Assembly (NCBI GenBank): GCA_900317865.1
Contig: ONIK01000011.1
Location: 1-33,251 of the forward strand
DNA: 33,251 nucleotides
Direction: 5' to 3'
Source: an uncultured Methanobrevibacter sp.
GTDB taxonomy: Archaea; Methanobacteriota; Methanobacteria; Methanobacteriales; Methanobacteriaceae
A program made the translations under genes and the position numbers. The notes beneath the pieces are model-generated. The model had not been told where the DNA came from, did not search any database, and saw only the letters and a program-made list of their open reading frames with translations. Below, in pieces: positions 23,279-31,830 of this stretch; position 1 is the stretch's first letter, and each line of letters starts with the position of its first letter.

Positions 23279-24286
23279 TTAGTATCTGACTTTACCAATA
23301 TGTCTTGTAGCACCAGGATCTTCACCATTGAAGTGAGCCAAGTAATATACAAACCATTCAAGAGGAACTACAAAGATTAATGGAGATAATAATTTATCTA
23401 CATCAGCAAAGTCTTTTAAATTAAATACTATGACTTTAGCTTCCAAATTATTGGAAAAGTCAATAGCTTTTCTTGTAATTTCATCAGATTCGAAATCACA
23501 ATCAAATATAATCATAGGAACATCTTTTTCAGCACGTTCAATTAATCCATGTCTGAATTCAGAGGAATATAATGGGCATGCATGTTTAATTGCTCCTTCC
23601 ATAAGCATAGTCATTGCTACTTTAAATGAAAGACCAAAATTAGGTCCGCTTCCCAGACAGTAGAAAATTTCTTCATCCTTATATTCTTCAGCCAATTTTT
23701 TATAATCTTCTTCAGTTGTCTTAAGTAATTCTTCTATAATATCTGGAATTTCCTGTAGCTGAGATAATAATTCATCTTTATTTTCATAATCAGAAGCTGA
23801 GAATAAAATTTGGTAAAGACATGCAATTTGAGTCACATAAGTTTTAGTACCTAAAATAGCTGTTTCAGTTTCGCATCTTGTGACTATTGGAGTTTTAGCT
23901 TCTTTAATCATAGAACTATCAGGCTCATTAGAAATTGAAACAGTATGAATACCAAATTCATTAGCACGTCTAAGAGAAGATAAAGTATCTGATGTTTCTC
24001 CGGACTGGGATGTGAATATTGCTAGTGAATTTTCTCCTTTTTGTAAAAATTTGTTATAATAAAATTCATATCCTGAAAATACTTCAATATTTAATGCAGT
24101 AGTCATTCTAATTGCATCCCTAACACTGTAACAAGTTGATATAGAACTTCCACATCCAATTAAATAAACTTTATCTGCTTTTTTAACCAATTCAGAAACT
24201 TCATTCATTGTAGATAATTCATCTTCAAATGTTTTTCTAAGTGAGTTTGGTTGTTCCATCATTTCATCATACATTTTATATTTCAT
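23279..24286 (-). CDS. Double-SIS-domain sugar-phosphate isomerase/aminotransferase (GlmS-like, without glutaminase domain)
   Basis: A 335-residue protein with two SIS domains. Seen: the GlmS-type start MMEQPNSLRKTFE, first sugar-phosphate loop IGCGSSISTCYSV (about 43-55), TSQSGETSDTLSSL (about 92-105), second-domain loop LGSGPNFGLSFK (about 215-226), and EFRHGLIERAEKDVP. The last residues DPGATRHIGKVRY replace the usual KSVTVE end of GlmS. The N-terminal glutamine amidotransferase domain of full GlmS (about 600 residues) is absent, so it either uses free ammonia or is an isomerase or deglycase such as AgaS or FrlB. AGGGGG lies 8 nt before ATG 24286. Monocistronic, divergent from the DUF447 gene. 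Confidence 0.85.
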   Translation of the reverse strand: MKYKMYDEMMEQPNSLRKTFEDELSTMNEVSELVKKADKVYLIGCGSSISTCYSVRDAIRMTTALNIEVFSGYEFYYNKFLQKGENSLAIFTSQSGETSDTLSSLRRANEFGIHTVSISNEPDSSMIKEAKTPIVTRCETETAILGTKTYVTQIACLYQILFSASDYENKDELLSQLQEIPDIIEELLKTTEEDYKKLAEEYKDEEIFYCLGSGPNFGLSFKVAMTMLMEGAIKHACPLYSSEFRHGLIERAEKDVPMIIFDCDFESDEITRKAIDFSNNLEAKVIVFNLKDFADVDKLLSPLIFVVPLEWFVYYLAHFNGEDPGATRHIGKVRY

Positions 24287-24383
24287 GGAAAGCCCCCTAT
24301 TTCATTTTTATAAATATAGAATATATTTATCTTTTTTAAAATATAAAAAGTTTTTTTAAAAAAGAAGTATAACATTATAATTA

Positions 24384-25010
24384 ATGGAAATTGATTTGAC
24401 AAAAATTGGTATGTTTAAAGGCCAGCAATATGAAACTATTATCACTACAGAAAATATGGACGGTAGTCTGAATGCAGCACCTATTGGAATTTTATGCAGA
24501 GGAAATAATAAGGTAATGTGCCGTATTTTTAAAGGAAGCCATACCCTGGAAAATATCATTTCACAAAAGGCATTCATTGCCAATATTACACAAAACCCCG
24601 AACTATTTACCTGGTCTTTATTGGACAATCTTGAAGCAAATGATTTCAACGAAAACAAATCCATTAAAGGTGTTGATTGTTACTTTAAATGTGAAGTCAC
24701 AAGCATTAAAGATGCAGTGAAACAAAGTGATCCTGTTAAAAAGAAAGGAGAAGCAAATGTTATTAAAGCTGATGTTACAGAATTAATTATCAATAAACCA
24801 ACAAAAGCATACAATAGAGCTTTCAGTTATGTTATAGAATGTTTAGCTAATTTTTCAAGAATAGATGTTGTTGATGATAAAAAAAGAAAATATTATCTGG
24901 ATTCATTTAAGGAAGCTTATAGGGTTGTAAAAAAAGTCGGATCTAAAAAAGATAAAAATGCAATGGATAAAATAAAAAGTAAATTAAATGAAAAAGGTTA
25001 TGACATTTAA
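24384..25010 (+). CDS. DUF447 family protein (flavin-reductase-like split barrel)
   Basis: A 208-residue archaeal protein matching DUF447 as I know it: TTENMDGSLNAAPIGIL (about 22-38), then RIFKGSHTLENI and the conserved ANITQNPELF segment. The fold is an FMN-binding split barrel followed by a helical C-terminal half. In archaea the family often lies near tetrahydromethanopterin or cofactor genes, but none is adjacent here and the reaction is not known. No ribosome site precedes ATG 24384, so the message may be leaderless. Its stop overlaps that of adenine deaminase (25007-25010) tail to tail. Confidence 0.8.
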   Translation: MEIDLTKIGMFKGQQYETIITTENMDGSLNAAPIGILCRGNNKVMCRIFKGSHTLENIISQKAFIANITQNPELFTWSLLDNLEANDFNENKSIKGVDCYFKCEVTSIKDAVKQSDPVKKKGEANVIKADVTELIINKPTKAYNRAFSYVIECLANFSRIDVVDDKKRKYYLDSFKEAYRVVKKVGSKKDKNAMDKIKSKLNEKGYDI

Positions 25011-26722
25011 TTTATAATTACATCCATAAATTCGAAATTATCACAATCAAATAATCCCTTATCAGAAATTTTAATTGACGGAAGCACTACAAGGGACATG
25101 AATGCCATTGTCATGAAAGGTGCATCAAGTTTACAACCTAATGCCCCAGCCATTTTCTGCAAAGTACGTAAATTTTTAGCCACATCAAATGCATCCTCAT
25201 TACTCATCAAACCGGCGATAGGAAGAGGCAGGGACCCCTTAAAATCTTCACTTACAACGGCTATTCCACCATGGTTATCAATTACAGTGTTTACTGCATC
25301 CGCCATTACTTTTGAATCATAACCAATGACAATAATATTATGAGAATCATGAGAAATTGATGATGCAATAGCTCCTTTTTTAAGACCAAATCCATTAATA
25401 AATCCATTAGCGACTTTATTTCCACCATAACGTTCAACAACAGCAATTTTTAATACATCCTGAAAAATATCTGATTGAACTTTACCATCAATACATATTA
25501 AATCAGCAGTAATATTTTTAGTTAACAATTCACCATTATAACATTTTATAACATTGACTTTACATTCATCACCATCATAACATACATCAAAGTCTTCAGG
25601 TTGCTTTTTAGAGGCATTTATTGTATTTTCAGATTCAACATCACCAACATCAAACAAAACATTTTCACCATCGAATACACATTCACCGGCAACATAAGTT
25701 TTCAATATATTAAAATCAATTAAATTATCAATTATTATAAAATCCGCTTTTGCACCAGTTACAATAGCACCACCATCCAAATTATAATGCGCTGCAGGAT
25801 TGATAGTTACCATTTCAATAGCTTTAATTACATCCACACCCAATTCACAAGCCTTTTTAACAGACCCATTTAGATGACTTTTAACTAAATCTCTTGGGTT
25901 TTTATCATCAGATACAATAAAATCAAAAATTGGAGAATTAATTCTTCTTTCCAAAACATCAGTCGGTATGATACCAAAACTATCCTGATTTTTCCAATAG
26001 TCTAACCTATCATTAAAATCAAAAAGAGATTCCATATTTTTAGCAGATGATCCGTCACGCACCATAATTTTCATACCTTTCTGCTTTTTTTCAATAGCTT
26101 CAGCAAAATTACTGCATTCGTGGTCAGTAATGATATATTGTTCCATGTATTTATCTAATTCTTTACCTGAAAGCAATGGCGCATGACCATCAATAGGTTT
26201 ATTATACTTTCTTGACAGTTCCAATTTTCTTAAAACTTCTTCATCACCATTTATAACACCAGGAAAATTCATCATTTCTCCAAGAGCAACAATTTCATCT
26301 TTTTGAAGTAAAAATTCGATTTCATCAGAGTTCAAAACAGCCCCGGATGTTTCAAATCCCGTTGCAGGAACACATGACGGTGCCGAAAAATAAAAATTAA
26401 ATGGAACTTGAGAGGCATTATCGATCATGAATTCAATACCTTCAATTCCACAAACATTAGCAATTTCATGAGGATCACAGACAACGGAAGTAGTACCATG
26501 CCTAACTGCAATTTTGGCAAATTGAGCTGGAGTCAGCATACTACTTTCAACATGAATATGGGAATCAATAAATCCGGGAAGCAATAATCCTTCCACATCA
26601 ACTTCAGTATCTTCACCAAAAATGATGGGAACAATCTCCTCGAAAACACCATTTTTAATAGTAATTCTAGCAGGATAAACAGAATCAGTCAAAACATCTA
26701 GAATAAAAGCAGTAAAAGACAT
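25007..26722 (-). CDS. ade: Adenine deaminase
   Basis: A 571-residue amidohydrolase converting adenine to hypoxanthine and ammonia in purine salvage. Seen: metal motif HIHVESSM near residue 56, GTTSVVCDPHEIANVCG, GEMMNFPGV with the metal-bridging Glu, DGHAPLLSGKEL, and the family-specific C-terminal ISHDSHNIIVIGYD, GGIAVV and LPLPIAGLMS segments. Length fits the bacterial and archaeal Ade family. ATG 26722 is chosen over 26734 because GAGGG, which includes the end of the upstream gene, lies 5 nt upstream and the two genes are then spaced by 1 nt. It is therefore co-translated with the TIGR00300 gene. Confidence 0.93.
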   Translation of the reverse strand: MSFTAFILDVLTDSVYPARITIKNGVFEEIVPIIFGEDTEVDVEGLLLPGFIDSHIHVESSMLTPAQFAKIAVRHGTTSVVCDPHEIANVCGIEGIEFMIDNASQVPFNFYFSAPSCVPATGFETSGAVLNSDEIEFLLQKDEIVALGEMMNFPGVINGDEEVLRKLELSRKYNKPIDGHAPLLSGKELDKYMEQYIITDHECSNFAEAIEKKQKGMKIMVRDGSSAKNMESLFDFNDRLDYWKNQDSFGIIPTDVLERRINSPIFDFIVSDDKNPRDLVKSHLNGSVKKACELGVDVIKAIEMVTINPAAHYNLDGGAIVTGAKADFIIIDNLIDFNILKTYVAGECVFDGENVLFDVGDVESENTINASKKQPEDFDVCYDGDECKVNVIKCYNGELLTKNITADLICIDGKVQSDIFQDVLKIAVVERYGGNKVANGFINGFGLKKGAIASSISHDSHNIIVIGYDSKVMADAVNTVIDNHGGIAVVSEDFKGSLPLPIAGLMSNEDAFDVAKNLRTLQKMAGALGCKLDAPFMTMAFMSLVVLPSIKISDKGLFDCDNFEFMDVIIN

Positions 26723-26723
26723 T

Positions 26724-27944
26724 TTAACCCTCATTTAATGCATCATGAAGTAATGGTAAAAATGAACCGATATCAGTAACGATACCAATTACCTGTGCAC
26801 TACCCCTATCAGACAATTTGGTAACAGTGGATGGATTAATATCCACACAGATTGTTTTAACTCTTGAAGGGAGCATATTTCCAGTTGCTATTGAATGTAA
26901 CATTGTAGCTATCATTATAACCATATCGACTTCCTGAGCATATTTTCTCATTTCTCTTTGAGACACAATAACATCAGTTATTACGTCAGGAAGCGGTCCG
27001 TCGTCACGAATAGAACCTGCCAGTACAAATGGAACATCATTTTTAATACATTCATACATTATTCCACCGGTTAAAGTACCATCTTCAACAGCATCCCTAA
27101 TGGAGCCTGAACGATTGATTTTATTAATTGTTCTCATATGATGAGTATGTCCATGAGCAACAATTTTACCTGTTTCCACTTCAATACCTAATGAAGTGCC
27201 GAATATATTGGACTCCATATCATGAGTAGCCAAAGCATTACCTGCCATGATAACATCAATGTAACCTTCACGAATCAAAGATGCTAAATATTTACCTGAT
27301 CCAGTGTGAACAATAGCTGGTCCACCAACAATTCCTATTTTTCCACCTTTAGCTTTAATTTCCTTCATTTCTTTAGCAATGCCTCTAATAATATTCATTA
27401 AAGGTTTTTCAGAAGACACATCACTATTCATGAATTCAAATACCTGTTGTTCATCTCTTGATCTGTGAGGTGGTGTAACTTTTACACCATCAAGGCCAAC
27501 AACGATTTTATCCCCAACTTTTACATCAGCTATAGGCTTTACAAAAGCACGATTAGCTTTTTCATCAACAACGACCAAACAATCCATCTCAATATCTTCA
27601 ACAGGAAGCCAATTTCCTTTATAGTAAATATGAGTAGTATGATTGGATGAGGAGTAAAAACCCTCAGGAGCAACTTTATCTTTTGTAGATGCAACCAAAT
27701 TAACTTCTTTAAGCTCATCAATTGATGCACCAAGAACTGATAATTCATCTAAAATAGATTCTAATAATTCGGGAGATTCGGCAGATACTTCAATTTTAGC
27801 TTTACTAATATCAGATTTCTTTCTACCAACATTAATTTCCAAAATATCAAATTCCCCGCCTTTGTCCATAATAATGCCCATTGTCCTAGTTAAAGTTAAT
27901 GAGTCGATAATATGGCCGGAAAGACCAATAGTTCTTTTATACAT
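26724..27944 (-). CDS. TIGR00300-family protein, archaeal ornithine cyclodeaminase type (LOR/SDH-like region)
   Basis: A 406-residue protein of the TIGR00300 family (LOR/SDH bifunctional enzyme conserved region). The N-terminus MYKRTIGLSGHIIDSLTLTR and the C-terminal Rossmann part (KIGIVGGPAIVHTGSG, MAGNALATHDMESNIFGTSLG, GHTHHMRTINKI, MLHSIATGNMLPS) are characteristic. In Methanococcus a member of this family was shown to be an NAD-dependent ornithine cyclodeaminase making proline, so proline synthesis is the best guess. It is the first gene of an operon with adenine deaminase. The promoter is likely the TATA box at 27973-27985. No link between proline and adenine metabolism is obvious beyond nitrogen recycling. 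Confidence 0.85.
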   Translation of the reverse strand: MYKRTIGLSGHIIDSLTLTRTMGIIMDKGGEFDILEINVGRKKSDISKAKIEVSAESPELLESILDELSVLGASIDELKEVNLVASTKDKVAPEGFYSSSNHTTHIYYKGNWLPVEDIEMDCLVVVDEKANRAFVKPIADVKVGDKIVVGLDGVKVTPPHRSRDEQQVFEFMNSDVSSEKPLMNIIRGIAKEMKEIKAKGGKIGIVGGPAIVHTGSGKYLASLIREGYIDVIMAGNALATHDMESNIFGTSLGIEVETGKIVAHGHTHHMRTINKINRSGSIRDAVEDGTLTGGIMYECIKNDVPFVLAGSIRDDGPLPDVITDVIVSQREMRKYAQEVDMVIMIATMLHSIATGNMLPSRVKTICVDINPSTVTKLSDRGSAQVIGIVTDIGSFLPLLHDALNEG

Positions 27945-27972
27945 AATATTTTTTGCTCCATTATTTGTTAAT

Positions 27973-27985
27973 ACTATAAATATGG
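27973..27985 (-). promoter_or_regulatory. Likely promoter of the TIGR00300-ade operon
   Basis: On the minus strand CCATATTTATAGT, preceded by CGAAA, resembles a BRE plus TATA box about 35 nt before ATG 27944. GGAG lies 11 nt upstream of the start codon, giving a short leader. Confidence 0.45.
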
Positions 27986-28052
27986 TTTCGATGATATTTA
28001 ATGGTATTGATGAAAAATATATTAAAAAAAATCATATTTAAAAAATTCCAAA

Positions 28053-28082
28053 TATATGCTATTATCATGCTAATAGCATATA
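28053..28082. promoter_or_regulatory. Perfect 12-6-12 inverted repeat, probable operator of the winged-helix regulator
   Basis: TATATGCTATTA (28053-28064) and TAATAGCATATA (28071-28082) are perfect complements around TCATGC. The left arm covers the only good TATA-like string before the regulator gene at 28120. Binding there would block its promoter, as expected for autorepression. ATGCTA also occurs as a direct repeat inside (28056 and 28067). Confidence 0.65.
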
Positions 28083-28119
28083 CAAATTAATTAAAATAAC
28101 AACGAACAAATTATAAAAT

Positions 28120-28395
28120 ATGAAAATTAAAGATGATATGCGAATTATCTCATTATTGCTTCGTTCTAAAAAAAGAGTCGAAGTTTTAAAATCTTTAGAA
28201 TTCGAAGATAAAATACCTTCAAAAATCAGCAAAGATATTGGAGATAATAGTAATCACGTATCCAAATACTTAAAAACACTAAAAGATGCTGATTTAGTTG
28301 TTTGCTTAAATGAAGAGGATTCCAGATACAGATTTTACAGTATCACCGATAAAGGAACATATTATCTTAATCAGGTAAAAGACAAATACGAATAG
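28120..28395 (+). CDS. Small winged-helix transcriptional regulator
   Basis: A 91-residue protein that is essentially one winged-helix domain. Helix 1-2 is LLLRSKKRVEVLKSLEF; the helix-turn-helix is KIPSKISKDIGDNSNHVSKYLKTLKDADLV; the wing is CLNEEDSRYRFYSITDKG. This is the ArsR/MarR-like layout common in methanogens. No metal-binding Cys pair is present, so it is not a metal sensor like the protein at 240-629. A perfect 30-bp palindrome overlaps its promoter, and it may also affect the divergent TIGR00300-ade operon 175 nt away. No ribosome site precedes the start. Target genes unknown. Confidence 0.82.
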   Translation: MKIKDDMRIISLLLRSKKRVEVLKSLEFEDKIPSKISKDIGDNSNHVSKYLKTLKDADLVVCLNEEDSRYRFYSITDKGTYYLNQVKDKYE

Positions 28396-28414
28396 TTAAA
28401 AAATCCATTACCAA

Positions 28415-29284
28415 TTAAATTAAAGACAAAAAGTCATAAATTATTTTGGCAGCAGATACGGCAGTATTTTCACCTAATTTATTTGTAGCCGTTTCAACAA
28501 CATCCATTCCAACAACATTTTTATAGGATAAAGATTTAACAACATCTTCCATTTCAGATACAAACAATCCTCCAGGCGTTGGATTTCCGACAGCAGGAGC
28601 AATAGCTGGATCAAAGACATCCATGTCAACGGACAAATAAACAGGAGTATCAACAGTCGTCAAATAATATTCAACTGCATCCATATGACGATGCACATCC
28701 TTATTCTTAAAAGTCTGAATATTATATGTTGAATCAACAAATTCTTCTTCTTCAGCAGAGGAGGATCTTATTCCGATTTGAACTAAATCAACACCAAATT
28801 CATGAGCCCTTCTCATTACTGTTGCATGAGAATATTTCTCACCAATAAAGTCAAATGCCAAATCCCTGTGGGCATCCAAATGCACAACAGTCAATTTATC
28901 ATACTTTTCAGATAATGCTTTAATAACACCTATTGAAGCGGAATGCTCACCACCAATGGTTATCGGCCTAATTTCCAAATCCAATAATTCATTAACAGTA
29001 TCCTCAACAATTTTGCATGTAGCTTCACAGTTACCTGGAACTACATTTACATCACCGAAATCATAAAAAACAGTATCGACGGATGATTTAAAATTAATAT
29101 TATACTTTTCAAATCCGTATGACGCTTCACGAACAACAATAGGACCTAAACGAGCTCCTGAATGATATGATGTCGTGCTGTCAAATGGAACACCAATTAT
29201 ACCATATGAATCCTTTTTAATATTATCAAAATCAGTCGGTGTGGAAAATGCGAATTTCCACGGTTCATAAGTATTCAATAGCAT
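28415..29284 (-). CDS. speB: Agmatinase
   Basis: A 289-residue ureohydrolase that splits agmatine to putrescine and urea. The three manganese-ligand motifs of the arginase/agmatinase family are present: GGEHS, LDAHRDL, and SVDMDVFDPAIAPAVGNPTPGGL. The N-terminal GVPFDSTTSYHSGARLGP is family-typical. Second gene of a minus-strand operon, 33 nt after the aIF5A gene. This is meaningful: putrescine leads to the polyamine that donates the aminobutyl group for hypusine on aIF5A. No good ribosome site is seen before ATG 29284, so expression may depend on the upstream gene. Confidence 0.92.
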   Translation of the reverse strand: MLLNTYEPWKFAFSTPTDFDNIKKDSYGIIGVPFDSTTSYHSGARLGPIVVREASYGFEKYNINFKSSVDTVFYDFGDVNVVPGNCEATCKIVEDTVNELLDLEIRPITIGGEHSASIGVIKALSEKYDKLTVVHLDAHRDLAFDFIGEKYSHATVMRRAHEFGVDLVQIGIRSSSAEEEEFVDSTYNIQTFKNKDVHRHMDAVEYYLTTVDTPVYLSVDMDVFDPAIAPAVGNPTPGGLFVSEMEDVVKSLSYKNVVGMDVVETATNKLGENTAVSAAKIIYDFLSLI

Positions 29285-29317
29285 AATATATCTAAAAAAA
29301 AGAATAAAATAGAGAAC

Positions 29318-29707
29318 TTATTTAGTTCTCATGATTTTCATATTACCTAAAGCTACAATGTATTCTACTTCAATACCTTCTGAAATTTCATCTTTTAAAT
29401 CTTCAGGCATTGGTAAATCTAAAGTTTCGTAACTTTCCATATCCATTAATTGAACATTTTCGCCTTGGATAGATAATACTTGACCTACTCTTTTATCAAT
29501 AATTGGAATATCTACTTTAGTATCTACAGGTTTAACAATACTTCTTTTTTGGTTATCAAAAATACCTACAGCTTCTAATCTTGCTTTAGCAGCCCCGTGT
29601 TTACCCGGGGAAGAGGTAGTTAAACTAGTGATTTTAGATGCTTCTCCACCTAATACGATATATTTTCCAACTTTTAATGTTTTAATCTCTACAACTTTAG
29701 TTGACAT
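29318..29707 (-). CDS. eif5A: Translation initiation factor 5A (aIF5A)
   Basis: A 129-residue archaeal homologue of eIF5A and bacterial EF-P, which helps ribosomes make difficult peptide bonds. The hypusination loop is TTSSPGKHGAAKAR with modified Lys36. The N-terminal KVGKYIVLGGEASKI and C-terminal OB-fold (MDMESYETLDLPMPEDL) fit the family. GGAGG 9 nt before ATG 29707 is the best ribosome site in this part of the window, as expected for an abundant protein. It is followed on the same strand by agmatinase. A TATA box is at 29787-29797. Confidence 0.96.
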   Translation of the reverse strand: MSTKVVEIKTLKVGKYIVLGGEASKITSLTTSSPGKHGAAKARLEAVGIFDNQKRSIVKPVDTKVDIPIIDKRVGQVLSIQGENVQLMDMESYETLDLPMPEDLKDEISEGIEVEYIVALGNMKIMRTK

Positions 29708-29786
29708 TAATTTTCCTCCATAAATTCCACATTTTATAATCTATAATAAGAATTATTTTAGATTAATTATAATTTATATTTACTAT

Positions 29787-29797
29787 TTTATATAAAG
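29787..29797 (-). promoter_or_regulatory. Likely promoter of the aIF5A-agmatinase operon
   Basis: TTTATATAAAA on the minus strand is a strong TATA box about 85 nt before ATG 29707. It lies just past the stop of the small membrane-protein gene at 29806, suggesting an independent transcription unit with a leader of about 55-60 nt. Confidence 0.5.
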
Positions 29798-29805
29798 TAT
29801 TCGAT

Positions 29806-30132
29806 TTAAGCAATCAATACAAATGTTATTGCTAAAAGGACAGTCATTATAAAAATCCATATAATCAAAAATACTTTTTTAATATCACTTTCACCTTTTG
29901 TAATATAAGATTCGCCTTTTATATCAGAAGATCTTTTTCTAGTATTCTTATACTGCTCATCATTTCTTAAAAAGTTATAAAAAGCCCTGCAAATGAAAAT
30001 AAAGACTATAATAAAAATCCCAGAATAAATAATATTCCATTTAGTCAACATTACAACAGAGGATAAAAGTAACATTAACATTAAAAATAAAACTCCCGTA
30101 ATTACTAGTGATATATATTTATTAAAAATCAT
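29806..30132 (-). CDS. Hypothetical small membrane protein, 108 residues
   Basis: Three predicted transmembrane segments: about 8-30 (SLVITGVLFLMLMLLLSSVV), 34-56 (IIYSGIFIIVFIFICRAF) and 86-107 (VFLIIWIFIMTVLLAITFVL). Helices 2 and 3 are separated by a charged loop of about 28 residues rich in Lys, Arg, Asp and Glu. I do not recognise the family. The charged loop and clear topology suggest a real gene rather than random AT-rich sequence. It sits just upstream of the aIF5A promoter on the same strand. No convincing ribosome site before ATG 30132. Confidence 0.6.
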   Translation of the reverse strand: MIFNKYISLVITGVLFLMLMLLLSSVVMLTKWNIIYSGIFIIVFIFICRAFYNFLRNDEQYKNTRKRSSDIKGESYITKGESDIKKVFLIIWIFIMTVLLAITFVLIA

Positions 30133-30439
30133 AATCTTATATTTAATATAAAGTACATAATAAAGATTTAGTGAGTAATATACTTTTTAACAACCAAACG
30201 ATATGTAGAAATCCCATTTGATTTTTGCAAAAAATTTTTTATTTTGATTTACATTAAATTCATCAAATTAATTTAATTAAAATTACAGATGAAATTTTAC
30301 ACCATTAGAAAAAAATAAGTAATGTATGATTATATATAGCAATAAATATTAATATGAAACCTGAAAATACCTATTCTCCAGTTAATAGTTGTTTCAAAGC
30401 CATTAAATCTTTCAAAATTTAATTTTTAAAAAAAAGGTT
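30133..30439. other. Intergenic region, about 300 nt
   Basis: No firm gene. A 22-codon frame at 30354-30422 (+, MKPENTYSPVNSCFKAIKSF and two more) follows TATATATAG (30330-30338), but nothing else supports it. The region also must hold the promoter of the small membrane-protein gene. Confidence 0.3.
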
Positions 30440-30472
30440 AAAAAAAGTTTATTTTAAAAATAAACTCTTTTT
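30440..30472 (-). terminator. Hairpin terminator after the AIM24-like gene
   Basis: AGTTTATTT (30446-30454) and AAATAAACT (30458-30466) form a perfect 9-bp stem with a 3-nt loop. On the minus strand it is followed by a T-tract (complement of A-run 30440-30445), directly after the stop at 30475. Confidence 0.65.
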
Positions 30473-30474
30473 AA

Positions 30475-31155
30475 TTATTCGGTTCGTTGTGGTAAGAAAG
30501 GAATTAATGATTCAGCTAATTTAGATATTGGCATTGTCTGTAACCATACTTTACCTGGTCCGGTTAATTTTGAAAAGAACAGACCTTCTCCAAATAATAT
30601 ATTTTTAGCTCCCTGAACTCTTTCAATGTCAAAATCAATGCCTTCTTCCATTGCAGCAATGTGGCCGGGATCTACTAATAATACTTCACCAGGTTGCAAG
30701 TCCCTTTCAATGACTTCACCATCAATTTCTAAAAATACCATGCCGTTTCCAGTGAATTTTTGAAGAATAAAACCTTCACCGCCAAATATTCCTGTTCCAA
30801 GTTTATTTTTAAAGAATATGTCAACATCAACACTTTCCTCTGCTGCTAAAAAAGCATTTTTCTGGCCAATAATAGAATTTGATCCATCCAATTTTATAGG
30901 GATAATTTTTCCGGGAGTACATGATGAAAATCCAACTTGTTCTCCATCGGATTCTGCAGTAAAGAAATTTAAAAATAACGTATCTCCAGATAATGCTCTT
31001 CCAATTCCTTTCAATAGACCTCCACCAGTATTAGTTTCCATATTCATACCTGATGTCATAAATGCCATTGCGCCAGTTTCATTTTTTATTGTTTCTCCCT
31101 TTTGTAATGTACATATTACAATAGGAAAAGAACCTCCAGTTATTTCATATTCCAT
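30475..31155 (-). CDS. TIGR00266 / AIM24 family protein
   Basis: A 226-residue protein of the AIM24-like (TIGR00266) family, beta-rich and built of jelly-roll-type repeats. Recognisable segments: ITGGSFPIVICTLQKGETIKNETGAMAFM (5-33), GGGLLKGIGRALSGDTLFLNFF, GTGIFGGEGFILQKFTGNGMVFLEIDG and GEVLLVDPGHIAAM, and the end FFSKLTGPGKVWLQTMP. In yeast Aim24 affects mitochondrial membrane complexes, but in prokaryotes the function is unknown. It has no signal peptide or membrane helix. GGGTGAT lies 6 nt before ATG 31155. Monocistronic, ended by a hairpin terminator. Confidence 0.88.
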   Translation of the reverse strand: MEYEITGGSFPIVICTLQKGETIKNETGAMAFMTSGMNMETNTGGGLLKGIGRALSGDTLFLNFFTAESDGEQVGFSSCTPGKIIPIKLDGSNSIIGQKNAFLAAEESVDVDIFFKNKLGTGIFGGEGFILQKFTGNGMVFLEIDGEVIERDLQPGEVLLVDPGHIAAMEEGIDFDIERVQGAKNILFGEGLFFSKLTGPGKVWLQTMPISKLAESLIPFLPQRTE

Positions 31156-31830
31156 TTTAAATCACCCAAATATTTTTTTATCAATGACAGATTACATAAA
31201 ACATAGAAATTGCCATCAACTATTCAAATTTCAATTATTTAGATTCATATTAAATATTTTTTTATTAAATACAATTAATATTTATCTTAATAGTTTATTA
31301 AATAATTATTTATTTTTTTTAATTCAGGATAGTCTCCAAAATTAAATTTTGATTTTTGAAAAAATTTGTTTTATTTTTTACTATTTTTCAAATATTTAAA
31401 TTAATTATTAAATTTTAATTTTATGATTTATTTTTTAGTTTTAATAATATTTAATTTGTAATAAGTTCTTATTTTTAATTTACTGTTTTTTTAAAAAGTT
31501 AAGTTCATATACATTTTTGTACATTTTTGTATTAGGTAAAAGTTATTTTAATATAATTAAAGGAAAGATTAATAAGAATCAGAACATTGGGTATTAAAAC
31601 TTTCGATTGGGATGTTATAAGAACCATATTTTTTGTTTTGTCGTTGATTTTATCGAGGATGATTTTTTGTTTTTGGAAATTGATAAACTTAAGAAAAAAT
31701 AAACTAAATATATTATTTTTCCAATCAATAAATCAAATTTTTATCACAAGATTTATATTTAATTAGTAATAAACATACAAATACTCAAAAATGAGTTTAT
31801 TAATAAATAATTAAAAAAAAGGTGAAAATA
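31156..31830. other. Long AT-rich intergenic region with a short direct repeat and the DUF4013 gene promoter
   Basis: No clear gene in 675 nt. ACATTTTTGT is repeated in tandem at 31511-31530. From 31557 to 31769 the + strand is open for about 70 codons without a usable ATG start (includes IRTLGIKTFDWDVIRTIFFV and a hydrophobic stretch). This could be a truncated membrane-protein fragment but is not assignable. GATTTATATTTA (31750-31761) is a likely TATA box for the next gene, and ACTCA-AAAA-TGAGT (31783-31796) a small hairpin in its leader. Confidence 0.4.

Noticed and set aside
31511..31530. Tandem ACATTTTTGT as a possible CRISPR-like or iteron repeat
   Set aside because: Only two 10-bp copies with no spacers and no cas or replication genes nearby.
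31557..31769. About 70 open codons read as a small membrane protein
   Set aside because: There is no usable ATG before the conserved-looking part, no ribosome site, and the sequence overlaps the likely promoter of the DUF4013 gene. It is kept only as a note in the intergenic entry.
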